Positions 5,858 to 13,776 of a stretch of DNA of 18,613 nt are shown here, in pieces. Below the pieces are notes generated by a model. It saw only the letters and a program-made list of their open reading frames with translations, was not told where the DNA came from and made no database searches. Within the stretch, counting starts at the first letter, position 1. Each line of letters starts with the position of its first letter. The position numbers were made by a program, and so were the translations under genes. The stretch covers positions 1 through 18,613 of the forward strand of contig JAEYQX010000088.1 of NCBI GenBank assembly GCA_023409795.1, read 5' to 3'. The stretch is from Pseudomonadota bacterium. Its GTDB lineage: Bacteria; Pseudomonadota; Alphaproteobacteria; Caulobacterales; Caulobacteraceae.

Positions 5858-7381
5858 TTATTTCTTTTTGGGGAAGCCCGGCAGACCCGGAAGGCCCCCC
5901 GGAAGTTGTCCGCCGCCCAGGCCCGCCAGGCGGTCCTGAATGGCTTTCATGTCGTCAGCGCTGGGTTCCGGCATCTTGCCGCCGCCCAGGGCTTTCAGGC
6001 GGGCCAGGTCGGGGCCGCCACCACCCATGCCGGGCATGCCGCCCATCATGGCTGCCATCTTCTGCAGGTTCTTGCCGCCACCCTTGGACAGCGACTTGAC
6101 CATGTCGGACATCTGGCGGTGCTGTTTCAGCAGGCGGTTGATGTCCTGGACCTCGACGCCCGAACCGGCCGCCACACGCTTCTTGCGGCTGGCGTTCAGC
6201 AGGTCAGGCTTCTTGCGCTCGGCCTTGGTCATCGACGAGATGATGGCCAGCTGGCGATCGATCATCTTGTCGTTGATGTTGCTGTCGGCCATCTGGTTCT
6301 TCAGCTTGGCCACGCCCGGCAGCAGGCCCATGATGCCTTGCAGGCCACCCATCTTCTGCATCTGGCGCAGCTGGTTGGCCAGGTCGTCCAGGTCAAACTG
6401 GCCCTTGGCCAGCTTGCGGGCCATCTTCTCGGCCTTGGCGTGGTCCAGGTCGGCTGCGGCCTTCTCGACCAGAGCCACGATGTCGCCCTGGCCCAGGATG
6501 CGGCCAGCGACACGGCGGGCGTCGAAGACGTCCAGCTCATCGACCTTTTCGCCGGCACCCAGATATTTGATCGGCAGGCCGGTGACGGCGCGCATCGACA
6601 GCATGGCACCGCCACGACCGTCACCATCGGCGCGGGTCAGCACCAGGCCGGTCAGCGGCAGGCGCTCATGGAAGGCGGCGGCGGTACGCACGGCATCCTG
6701 ACCGGTCAGGCTGTCGGCGACCAGCAGGGTCTCGATCGGCTTGGCGATCTCGGCCACCTCGGCGACTTCGTTCATCAGCGCTTCGTCGAGCGTGATGCGG
6801 CCGGGGGTGTCGAGGATCAGGACGTCAAAGCCCTGCAGCTTGGCCGATTGCAGGGCGCGGCGCGTGATCTGGACGGCGCTTTCGCCCGCCACGATCGGCA
6901 GGGTGGCAACCTCGATCTGCTGGCCCAGGGTGGCCAGCTGCTCCATGGCCGCCGGACGACGGGTGTCCAGCGAGGCCATCATGACCTTCTTCTTGTCGAA
7001 GCGGGTCAGGCGCAGGGCCAGCTTGGCCGAGGTTGTCGTCTTGCCCGAGCCCTGCAGGCCGGCCATCAGGACGACGGCGGGCGGGCTGGCATTGGTATTG
7101 AGCGGGACCGGCTCCTCGCCGCCCAGCATCTCGACCAGGCCGTCATAGACGATCTTGACCACCTGGTCGGCGGGCTTGACCGAGCGGATGACTTCCTCGC
7201 CGGTCGCCTGTTCCTTGGCGCGGCTGATGAAGTCCTTGACCACCGGCAGGGCGACGTCGGCCTCGAGCAGGGCCACGCGAACCTCGCGCAGCGCCTCTTC
7301 GACATCCTTTTCGGACAGCGCGCCGCGACCGGTGATCCGGTCAAATACGCCTGTCAGTCGCTCGTTCAGAGCCTCGAACAT
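5858..7381 (-). CDS. ffh: Signal recognition particle GTPase Ffh
   Basis: Ffh binds 4.5S RNA and signal sequences of nascent inner-membrane proteins and delivers ribosomes to FtsY. The 507-residue product has an N domain (1-90), a G domain with P-loop GLQGSGKT (108-115), DTRRPAA (139-145), DTPGR (191-195) and TRADGDGRGG (249-258), and a C-terminal M domain carrying the RNA-binding AAGSGVEVQDINRLLKQ and a Met/Gly-rich end (MAAMMGGMPGMGGGG). G3 is DTPGR rather than the usual DTAGR of SRP GTPases. G4 has Arg for Lys, which is common in Alphaproteobacteria. GAGGTG precedes the ATG at 7381-7379. It heads the ffh-rpsP-rimM operon, and a promoter candidate lies at 7544-7572. No 4.5S RNA gene is visible in the window. 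Confidence 0.98.
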   Translation of the reverse strand: MFEALNERLTGVFDRITGRGALSEKDVEEALREVRVALLEADVALPVVKDFISRAKEQATGEEVIRSVKPADQVVKIVYDGLVEMLGGEEPVPLNTNASPPAVVLMAGLQGSGKTTTSAKLALRLTRFDKKKVMMASLDTRRPAAMEQLATLGQQIEVATLPIVAGESAVQITRRALQSAKLQGFDVLILDTPGRITLDEALMNEVAEVAEIAKPIETLLVADSLTGQDAVRTAAAFHERLPLTGLVLTRADGDGRGGAMLSMRAVTGLPIKYLGAGEKVDELDVFDARRVAGRILGQGDIVALVEKAAADLDHAKAEKMARKLAKGQFDLDDLANQLRQMQKMGGLQGIMGLLPGVAKLKNQMADSNINDKMIDRQLAIISSMTKAERKKPDLLNASRKKRVAAGSGVEVQDINRLLKQHRQMSDMVKSLSKGGGKNLQKMAAMMGGMPGMGGGGPDLARLKALGGGKMPEPSADDMKAIQDRLAGLGGGQLPGGLPGLPGFPKKK

Positions 7382-7543
7382 TCAGCACCTCATGAGGGCA
7401 GGTGGTCGTGCCTCCATAGCGAAACGGCCTCTGGCGACGATCACGTCTGCAGAGGGTTCTCGCCAAGCTCGTTCCCTGTTGAATGAACAACAAGGCTGTC
7501 GTCTTGGTGGAGACGCGAGGTTCACTTGCGCCGGAAGGGTGCG

Positions 7544-7572
7544 CTTATGGCGGATATGACGCCAGAAGGCAA
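7544..7572 (-). promoter_or_regulatory. Candidate promoter of the ffh-rpsP-rimM operon
   Basis: Read on the minus strand, TTGCCT (7572-7567) and CATAAG (7549-7544) are exactly 17 bp apart, each matching four of six sigma70 consensus bases. The -35 hexamer is one arm of the adjacent palindrome. It would give a leader of about 155 nt. Confidence 0.35.
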
Positions 7573-7580
7573 GTTTGCCT
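7567..7580. repeat. Palindrome AGGCAA-GT-TTGCCT
   Basis: Perfect 6-bp arms with a 2-bp spacer. It shares its last base with the parS-like site and covers the -35 hexamer of the candidate ffh promoter. This arrangement suits a repressor or other dimeric regulator, but no cognate protein can be named. Confidence 0.55.
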
Positions 7581-7595
7581 GTTTCACGTGAAGCT
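7580..7595. promoter_or_regulatory. parS: parS-like ParB-binding site
   Basis: TGTTTCACGTGAAGCT matches the 16-bp bacterial parS consensus (TGTTTCACGTGAAACA) at 13 positions and the core GTTTCACGTGAAAC at 13 of 14. It lies in non-coding DNA of a GC-rich genome where such a match is improbable by chance. ParB-CTP clamps load at parS near the replication origin to drive chromosome segregation. The coaBC-dut pair in this window is often origin-proximal in Alphaproteobacteria, which fits. The single core mismatch (A to G in the right arm) could weaken binding. Confidence 0.6.
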
Positions 7596-7727
7596 GCCCC
7601 TGCCCAGCGCCCAGCCCGGCACCCGGCCCCATGCCCTGCAACACGAGTTGTAGAAACAGGGTTTGGTCGAACCGGTTTATCTGGATAGCCTCCTGCTTCT
7701 GTCCCCGACCTCGCCAAAGGACCACCG

Positions 7728-10421
7728 ATGATCCAGGCCGCCGACACCCGACTGCGCGACGAGGTCCGCCTGCTGGGAGCCTTGCTGGGCGAGGTCATCC
7801 GCGACGAGGGGGGCCAGGACCTCTATGACCGCATCGAGGCCGTGCGCCAGGCCTCGGTGGCCTATCACCGCGACCCGTCCATCCAGGGGGCCGCGCGGCT
7901 GGAGGCCCTGCTGGGCGACCTGTCGCTGGACCAGGCCATCGGCCTGACCCACGGCTTTGCCGCCTTCTCCCTGCTGGCCAATGTGGCCGAGGACCGGGCG
8001 GGCAAGCGCCGCGCCCGCGACCAGGCCGAGGCGGGCGAGCGGCTGGACACGCCCAAGGGCCTGCTGAAGCGGCTGGCCAGCGAGGGCACGGACCAGGCGG
8101 CGGTGCGCGATCTCCTGTCCAGCGCCCTGATCTCGCCGGTCCTGACCGCCCACCCGTCCGAGGTGCGCCGCAAGAGCGTCATCGACCGCATCAGCGCCGT
8201 CGGGGCCCTGCTGGACCGCTGTGACCAGGCGGGGGCCGACTGCACGCCGGACAGCCTGACCCGGGCCCTTCGCCGCCAGATCGTCATCCTGTGGGCCACC
8301 CGCCTGACCCGCGCCACCGGCCTGGTCGTCCAGGACGAGATCAACACGGTCACCGACTGGCTGAAGCGCATCTTCCTGCAGGTCGCGCCCGGCCACCTGG
8401 CCGAATGGCGGGCCCTGCTGGAGGCCCCGGACCTGCCGCCCTTCCTGCGGATCGGCACCTGGGTCGGCGGCGACCGCGACGGCAACCCCAATGTCGATGC
8501 CACCGTGCTCGGCGCGGCCTTCCGCACCCAGGCCCGCGCCATCCTCGGCTTCTATCTGGAGGAGGCCAATGCCCTGGGCGAGGAGCTAAGCCTGTCCTCC
8601 ACCCTGGCCGAGGTCAGCCCCGACCTCGCCGCCCTGGCCAGGGCCTCGGCAGACACCTCGATCCAGCGGGCCGATGAACCCTATCGCCGCGCTCTCAGCC
8701 ACATCTACGCCCGCCTGTCGGCCACCCACCAGAGCCTGGCAGAGGCACCTGCCCCCCTGCCCGCCCCAATCGAGGCCCCTGCCTACGAGGGGCCCGACGC
8801 TTTCCGCGCCGACCTGGCCATTCTGCATGACAGCCTGGTCCAGACCCATGGGGCGGTCTTTGCCGATGACCGCCTCAGCCAGCTGATCACCGCCGTCGAC
8901 ATCTTCGGCTTCCACATGGCCACCCTGGACCTGCGCCAGAATGCCGATGTGCATGAGCGGGTCGTGGCCGACCTGCTGAAGGTGGCCGGGGTCTGCGAGG
9001 ACTATCTGGCCCTGGACGAGGAAGCCCGCCTTGGCCTGCTTTCGCGTGAGCTGCGCGACGTGCGCCCGCTGTTCTCGCCCTATGCCACCTATCGTGAGGA
9101 GACGCTGAAGGAGCGCGCCATCCTGGAGGCCGCCACCCGTGCCCTGGCGGCCTTTGGCCCCCAGGCCATCCGCACCCACATCGTCTCTAAGACCGATGCC
9201 GCCTCGGACATGCTGGAGGTTTACCTGCTGCTCAAGGAAGTGGGGCTCTATGATCCGGCCAGGCCCGCCGCCTGCCCCATCCAGGCTGCGCCCCTGTTCG
9301 AGACCATCGAGGACCTGCGCGCCGCGCGCACTACCCTGGAGCGGGTGCTGGCCGAGCCCTCGGCCCGCGCCGTCGCCACCGCCCGGGGCGTGCAGGAGGT
9401 GATGATCGGCTATTCGGACAGCAACAAGGACGGCTCCTACCTGACCTCAGGCTGGGAACTGCATGAGGCATCGCGCGCCCTGCTTGAGGTGACCGAGGCG
9501 GCTGGTGTGCGGCTGCAGCTCTTCCACGGGCGTGGCGGGGCCGTGGGGCGCGGCGGCGGCTCCAGCTTCTCGGCGGTCCTGGGCCAGCCGCCCGGCACGG
9601 TGGCGGGCCGCATCCGCGTCACCGAGCAGGGCGAGGTCATCGCCAACAAGTATGGCGAGCCCGAGGTCGCCCAGCGCAACCTGGATGCCCTGACCTGTGG
9701 CTCCCTGCTGGCCTCGCTGGGGCGTCGCGGCCAGTCTGGCAATCCGCGCTTCGAGGCCACGGCCGCGCGCCTGTCGGCCGCCTCGATGGCCGCCTATCGC
9801 GCCCTGGTCTATGAGACCCCCGGCTTCGTCGACTACTTCCGCGCCGCCACCCCCATCGCCGAGATCGCCGACCTGAAGATCGGCTCGCGCCCGGCCAGTC
9901 GCACCACCTCGACCCGCATCGAGGACCTGCGCGCCATTCCCTGGGTGTTCAGCTGGTCCCAGTCGCGCGTCATGCTGCCCGGCTGGTTCGGCTTTGGCTC
10001 TGCCATCCAGGGCGAGGACCCGGCCGAGCTCAGCGAGATGGCCGCCACCTGGCCCTTCTTTCGCACCGTGGTGCAGAACATGGAGATGGTCATGGCCAAG
10101 GCCGACATGGCCATTGCCCGTCGCTATGCCAGCCTGGTGCCCGACGCGGACCTGGCCGAGCGGATCCATCAGGCCATCCGCGCCGAGTGGGACCGCACCC
10201 ATGCCGCCGTCCTGGCGATCACCGGCCACGACCGCCTGCTGGGCGGCCAGCCCGAGCTGGACCGGCTGATCCGGCAGCGGATGCCCTATGTCGAGCCGCT
10301 GAACCACGTCCAGATCGAGCTGATCCGCCGCCGTCGCTCGGGCGATGATGACCCGCGGGTGCGCGACGGCATCCTGCTGGCCATCAACGGGGTCGCGGCC
10401 GGGCTTCGCAACAGCGGCTGA
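7728..10421 (+). CDS. ppc: Phosphoenolpyruvate carboxylase
   Basis: PEP carboxylase makes oxaloacetate from PEP and bicarbonate with Mg2+, refilling the TCA cycle. The 897-residue product carries all the key motifs: LTAHPSEVRRKS with catalytic His142 (residues 139-150), GTWVGGDRDGNP (243-254), FGFHMATLDLRQN, GYSDSNKDG (561-569), the glycine-rich loop FHGRGGAVGRGGG (599-611), and AIPWVFSWSQSRVMLPGWFG. The first motif has AHPSE where most enzymes have AHPTE, and the C-terminus is RNSG instead of the near-universal RNTG; both are Thr-to-Ser changes expected to preserve function. AAAGGA precedes the ATG at 7728. The stop codon ends one base before the convergent corA stop, with no terminator visible between. 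Confidence 0.98.
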   Translation: MIQAADTRLRDEVRLLGALLGEVIRDEGGQDLYDRIEAVRQASVAYHRDPSIQGAARLEALLGDLSLDQAIGLTHGFAAFSLLANVAEDRAGKRRARDQAEAGERLDTPKGLLKRLASEGTDQAAVRDLLSSALISPVLTAHPSEVRRKSVIDRISAVGALLDRCDQAGADCTPDSLTRALRRQIVILWATRLTRATGLVVQDEINTVTDWLKRIFLQVAPGHLAEWRALLEAPDLPPFLRIGTWVGGDRDGNPNVDATVLGAAFRTQARAILGFYLEEANALGEELSLSSTLAEVSPDLAALARASADTSIQRADEPYRRALSHIYARLSATHQSLAEAPAPLPAPIEAPAYEGPDAFRADLAILHDSLVQTHGAVFADDRLSQLITAVDIFGFHMATLDLRQNADVHERVVADLLKVAGVCEDYLALDEEARLGLLSRELRDVRPLFSPYATYREETLKERAILEAATRALAAFGPQAIRTHIVSKTDAASDMLEVYLLLKEVGLYDPARPAACPIQAAPLFETIEDLRAARTTLERVLAEPSARAVATARGVQEVMIGYSDSNKDGSYLTSGWELHEASRALLEVTEAAGVRLQLFHGRGGAVGRGGGSSFSAVLGQPPGTVAGRIRVTEQGEVIANKYGEPEVAQRNLDALTCGSLLASLGRRGQSGNPRFEATAARLSAASMAAYRALVYETPGFVDYFRAATPIAEIADLKIGSRPASRTTSTRIEDLRAIPWVFSWSQSRVMLPGWFGFGSAIQGEDPAELSEMAATWPFFRTVVQNMEMVMAKADMAIARRYASLVPDADLAERIHQAIRAEWDRTHAAVLAITGHDRLLGGQPELDRLIRQRMPYVEPLNHVQIELIRRRRSGDDDPRVRDGILLAINGVAAGLRNSG

Positions 10422-10422
10422 G

Positions 10423-11388
10423 CTAGAGCCAGCGGCTTCGCTTGAAGGTCAGGTAAAGCCCGATGCAGACCAGCAGGATCAGCCCCATGACCACCGGGTA
10501 GCCATAGGTCCACCTCAGCTCCGGCATATGGTCGAAGTTCATGCCATAGATGCCCGCCACCGCCGTCGGTGTGGCCAGGATCGCGGCCCAGGCGGCCAGC
10601 TTGCGGGTGATGACGCCCTGGCGCTGCTGTTCCAGCAGGCCTGACACCTCGAACACCGAGGACAGGATGTCCAGCAGCCAGCCGGCCCGGTTCTCGACCC
10701 GGCGCACATGGTCGGCCACGTCGCGGAAATAGGGCCGCACCGTCCGGTCAATGGCCGGCAGATCGATGCTGGACAGCTTGTTGGCCACCTCCTGCATCGG
10801 CCCCAGCAGGCGCGTGAACCTCAGGAGCTCCCGCCTCAGGTGGAACAGGCGGGTGATGTCCGAGCGGGACATGAAGCGGTCCAGGGTCAGTTGTTCCAGC
10901 TCCATCACCTTGTCCTCGATCGAGGTGATGATCGGCAGGTAGCCATCCACGACAAAGTCCAGGATGCCGTGCAGGATGAAGTCCGGCCCCTGTCCCAGCA
11001 GGCGTGGTGCGGCCTCAAGCTGGCTGCGCAACTGGGTGTGGCCCCGGGCCGAGCCGTGGCGGATGGTGATGATGTAGTCGGCCCCGACAAAGATGTGGGT
11101 CTCGCCATAGGCAATCTGGTCGCCCTCGGCGCGGGCCGTGCGCGCCACGACAAACAGGCCGCTGCCATAGACCTCCAGCTTGGGCAGCTGGTAGGCGGCC
11201 AGGGTGTCCTCGACCGCCAGGGGGTGGAACTCGAACCGCCGCGCCAGGACGGACAGTTCCTCGTCGGTCGGCTCCAGCAGCCCGATCCAGACGAACTCGC
11301 CCTTGTCCAGGGCCAGGCCCTCGGGCGTCAGGGTCGCAGCGCGCACCCGCCGCCCCTCCCTGTAGACATAGGCCGCGACAACACCCAT
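10423..11388 (-). CDS. corA: CorA family magnesium/cobalt transporter
   Basis: The 321-residue product has a large cytoplasmic N-terminal domain and two C-terminal membrane helices. The selectivity signature YGMNF is present with GMN at residues 282-284, followed by the periplasmic loop residues MPEL, as in canonical CorA. The last helix ends in a basic tail (KRSRWL). CorA works as an inner-membrane homopentamer that admits Mg2+ (also Co2+ and Ni2+) down its gradient and closes when cytosolic Mg2+ is high. GGGAGAG sits before the ATG at 11388-11386. The gene is convergent with ppc, one base between stop codons, and lies downstream of the terminator of the M3 peptidase gene, so it probably has its own promoter in 11389-11430, though none is clear. 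Confidence 0.95.
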   Translation of the reverse strand: MGVVAAYVYREGRRVRAATLTPEGLALDKGEFVWIGLLEPTDEELSVLARRFEFHPLAVEDTLAAYQLPKLEVYGSGLFVVARTARAEGDQIAYGETHIFVGADYIITIRHGSARGHTQLRSQLEAAPRLLGQGPDFILHGILDFVVDGYLPIITSIEDKVMELEQLTLDRFMSRSDITRLFHLRRELLRFTRLLGPMQEVANKLSSIDLPAIDRTVRPYFRDVADHVRRVENRAGWLLDILSSVFEVSGLLEQQRQGVITRKLAAWAAILATPTAVAGIYGMNFDHMPELRWTYGYPVVMGLILLVCIGLYLTFKRSRWL

Positions 11389-11430
11389 CCGCGCTCTCCC
11401 TTGCAGACCCAGCCTAGGCCAGCCGGGCGC

Positions 11431-11466
11431 AAAAAAGAACGGCCAGTGACTTTCGCCACTGGCCGT
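11431..11466 (-). terminator. Rho-independent terminator of the M3 peptidase gene
   Basis: On the minus strand ACGGCCAGTG pairs perfectly with CACTGGCCGT (10 bp, 8-nt loop) and is followed by TCTTTTTT. It sits 22 bp after the peptidase stop codon and separates it from corA. Confidence 0.9.
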
Positions 11467-11488
11467 CCGTTCTAAGCCATGGGGGCCC

Positions 11489-13660
11489 TTAGTTGACCGG
11501 GAAGCCGCGGACCTTCAGCAGGGCCGTGACGTCCGGGTTGCGGCCGCGGAAGCGGCGGTAGGCTTCGGCGCGGTCGGTGGTGTTGCCTTCGGACAGGATG
11601 ATCTCCTTGTACTTGGCACCGATCACCGGATTGAACACGTCACCGGACTCTTCGAAATAGGCCCAGGTGTCGGCGTCCATCACTTCCGACCACAGGTAGG
11701 AGTAGTAGCCCGCCGAATAGGCGTCCGACGTGAACAGGTGGTTGAAGTGCGGCAGACGGTGACGCATCACGATCTCCTTGGGCATGCCGAAGCGGGCCAG
11801 GGATTCACGTTCGAAGGCGTCGATATCGGTCGGCGGGGTGGCCTGGGTGTGCAGGTCCATGTCGACCAGGGCCGACGACAGGTAGCTGACGGTGGCATAG
11901 CCCTGGTTGAAGGTCGAGGCGGCCTCGATCTTGTCCACCAGCGCCTGCGGCATCGGCTGGCCGGTTTCGACGTGCTTGAGGAAGCCGTCGATGATCGGAC
12001 GCGACAGCACCCAGTGCTCGTGCACCTGCGACGGATATTCGACGTAGTCGCGCGGGGTGCCGGCCAGGGCCGGATAGCGGACCTTGGACGACAGCGAGTG
12101 CAGGGCGTGGCCGAACTCGTGGAACAGGGTCTCGGCATCGTCCAGCGAGATCAGCAGCGGGCCCGACGGGGCCTTGATGAAGTTGTTGTTGTTCGAGGCC
12201 AGCACGTTCTTCACGCCGTCATAGGACGAGTAGGAACGATAGGTCGTGGCCCATGCGCCCGAACGCTTGCCCGAGCGGGCGAAGTCGTCCGAATAGAACA
12301 GGCCGACGTGCGAGCCGTCCGCCTTGTTGCGCACCTCGAACACTTCCACGTCCGGATGGAACACCGGCACCGAACCGTCGGTGATCTTGTGGAAGGTGAA
12401 GCCGTACAGGCGCTCGGCCATGTAGAAGGCGCCGCGCTTGACGTTGTTCAGCTCGAGATAGGGTTTGATCTCGTTCTGGTCGAGGTCGTACTTGGCCTTA
12501 CGGACCTTCTCCGCATAGTACAGATAGTCCCACGGCTCGATGTCGTGACCGGCGATGGCCTTCATGTCGGCGACTTCTTCGGCCACGCGGGCCTTGGCCG
12601 GAGCCCAGACGCGTTCCATCAGTTCCATGGCCGCCGCAGGGGTCTTGGCCATGGTGTCCTGCATGCGCCATTCGGCGTGGTTCACGAAGCCCAGCAGCCT
12701 GGCGCGCTGGTCGCGCAGGGCGACGATCTGGGCGATGGTGGCATTGGTGTCATTGGCATCGCCGTTGTCACCGCGGTTCACGAATGCGCGCCAGACCTTT
12801 TCGCGCATGGCGCGGTCGTCACCGAACGACAGGAAGGGATCGACGCTCGAGCGGGTGTTGGTGATGGCCCAACCGGTCAGGTTGTTGGCGCGTGCCGCAG
12901 CGGCGGCGGCGGCCTTGTCACCGTCCGACAGGCCGGCCAGGGCCGCTTCGTCGGTGATGTGGATGTAGGTCTTTTCGTCTTCGACGACCTTTTGGCCGAA
13001 GCTGGTGAAGGCGTTCGACAGGGCGGTGTTGATACGGCCCAGTTCGGCCTTGCCGGCAGCATCCAGAGCCGCACCGTTACGCACGAAGCTGTTGTACGAA
13101 CGCTCGGCTATACGGGCCTGCTCGGCGGTCAGGCCGGCAGCCGAAGCGGTTTCGTGCACATGTTTGATGCGCGCGAACAGGGCTTCGTTGAAGGTGGTCT
13201 CGTCACCGGCAGCCGACAGCAGCGGCGACAGCTCGCTTTGCAGGGCGCGGTATTCCGGGGTGCCGATGTTGCTGGTCATCACGCCGAACAGCGCCATGGA
13301 GCGGCCCAGCGGCTCGCCGGCCAGCTGCATGGCCACCGAGGTGTTGGCAAAGGTCGCCGGCTCGGGGTTGTTGGCGATGGCGTTGATTTCGGCGCGGCGC
13401 AGTTCGATGCCTTCCAGCACCGCTTCGCGCAGCTTGGCCGGGGTCACCTTGTCCCACGGCGGCACGCCCTCGTACGGGCCGGTCCATTCCTGCAACAGTT
13501 CGGCCTTGGGAGCCGCGACCGGCAGAACGGCGCGGGCAATGGCGATCTCGTTCGCCGAGGCGCTTACCGGGGCGACCGGGTCCACGCCGCCAGCGGTTGC
13601 GGCGCAGCCCGACAGGGCAAAGAGGCTTGCGCCCCCGATAAGAAGATGGCGTCTGTGCAT
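11489..13660 (-). CDS. M3 family zinc oligopeptidase / peptidyl-dipeptidase, predicted lipoprotein
   Basis: The protein is 723 residues from the chosen ATG (13660-13658), which has GGGAG upstream; an in-frame start at 13696 would put 12 extra residues before a clear signal peptide. The N-terminus MHRRHLLIGGASLFALSGC is a signal peptide with lipobox LSGC and lipidated Cys19, so the enzyme should be membrane-anchored facing the periplasm. The catalytic zinc motif is HEFGH at residues 514-518, with the third ligand Glu541 in EYPSQ. The downstream region (LSRPIIDGFLKH, FNQGYATVSYLSSALVDMDLH, YSAGYYSYLWSEVMDADTWAYF) is that of Dcp-type peptidyl-dipeptidases, which remove C-terminal dipeptides from short peptides. 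Dcp versus oligopeptidase A specificity cannot be decided by eye. It is divergent from murI, with 116 bp between starts. Confidence 0.93.
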   Translation of the reverse strand: MHRRHLLIGGASLFALSGCAATAGGVDPVAPVSASANEIAIARAVLPVAAPKAELLQEWTGPYEGVPPWDKVTPAKLREAVLEGIELRRAEINAIANNPEPATFANTSVAMQLAGEPLGRSMALFGVMTSNIGTPEYRALQSELSPLLSAAGDETTFNEALFARIKHVHETASAAGLTAEQARIAERSYNSFVRNGAALDAAGKAELGRINTALSNAFTSFGQKVVEDEKTYIHITDEAALAGLSDGDKAAAAAAARANNLTGWAITNTRSSVDPFLSFGDDRAMREKVWRAFVNRGDNGDANDTNATIAQIVALRDQRARLLGFVNHAEWRMQDTMAKTPAAAMELMERVWAPAKARVAEEVADMKAIAGHDIEPWDYLYYAEKVRKAKYDLDQNEIKPYLELNNVKRGAFYMAERLYGFTFHKITDGSVPVFHPDVEVFEVRNKADGSHVGLFYSDDFARSGKRSGAWATTYRSYSSYDGVKNVLASNNNNFIKAPSGPLLISLDDAETLFHEFGHALHSLSSKVRYPALAGTPRDYVEYPSQVHEHWVLSRPIIDGFLKHVETGQPMPQALVDKIEAASTFNQGYATVSYLSSALVDMDLHTQATPPTDIDAFERESLARFGMPKEIVMRHRLPHFNHLFTSDAYSAGYYSYLWSEVMDADTWAYFEESGDVFNPVIGAKYKEIILSEGNTTDRAEAYRRFRGRNPDVTALLKVRGFPVN

Positions 13661-13719
13661 CCGGGTCTCCCAACCTTTGAATCCTGATCGCCGCACGGTG
13701 CCCCGTGCAACGATGATGG

Positions 13720-13769
13720 CACAGGTTTAGAGGGAAGCATTGCACGACGGAACCCCACAGGTTTAAAGG
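13720..13769. repeat. Direct repeat CACAGGTTTA(G/A)AGG in the M3 peptidase-murI divergent region
   Basis: Two 14-bp copies (13720-13733 and 13756-13769) differ at one position and start 36 bp apart. The second overlaps the AAAGG ribosome binding site of murI. Just upstream, GCACGG-TGCC-CCGTGC (13693-13708) is a perfect 6-bp hairpin in the peptidase leader. The repeats could be a tandem operator, but no regulator is known. Confidence 0.5.
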
Positions 13770-13776
13770 CCGCAGC

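Larger units (their letters stand above)
7382..7727. other. 346-bp divergent intergenic region ffh/ppc
   Basis: This is the longest non-coding stretch in the window. It contains a candidate ffh promoter (7544-7572, minus), a 14-bp palindrome (7567-7580), a parS-like palindrome (7580-7595), and the AAAGGA ribosome binding site of ppc just before 7728. Weaker elements are CCTCTG...CAGAGG (about 7429-7456) and GTTG-AATGAA-CAAC (about 7478-7491), both imperfect hairpin candidates in the ffh leader. I found no tRNA, no 4.5S-type RNA (no GGTCCGGAAGGAAGCAGC-like core) and no convincing small ORF. The ppc promoter is not obvious. Confidence 0.8.

Noticed and set aside
5906..7486. 526-codon open frame on the strand opposite ffh
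   Set aside because: It mirrors ffh exactly, is low-complexity in composition (His/Gln/Leu-rich), and has no family features. Long antisense frames are expected in high-GC DNA.
7530..7560. CCGGAAGGGTGCGC as a possible 4.5S RNA core
   Set aside because: Only the GGAAGG portion resembles the SRP RNA tip; the flanking stem and the AGGAAGCAGC side are missing.
7382..7798. 138-codon frame on the minus strand spanning the ffh/ppc gap
   Set aside because: It overlaps the ppc start and the regulatory palindromes, its sequence is unstructured, and it lacks a ribosome binding site.
11738..13687. 649-codon open frame opposite the M3 peptidase
   Set aside because: The peptidase frame has a signal peptide, HEFGH and full family motifs; the opposite frame is Arg/Gly/Val-rich with no recognisable domain.
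13661..13696. Upstream start for the M3 peptidase at 13696
   Set aside because: It would bury the lipoprotein signal behind 12 polar residues; the ATG at 13660 has GGGAG upstream.
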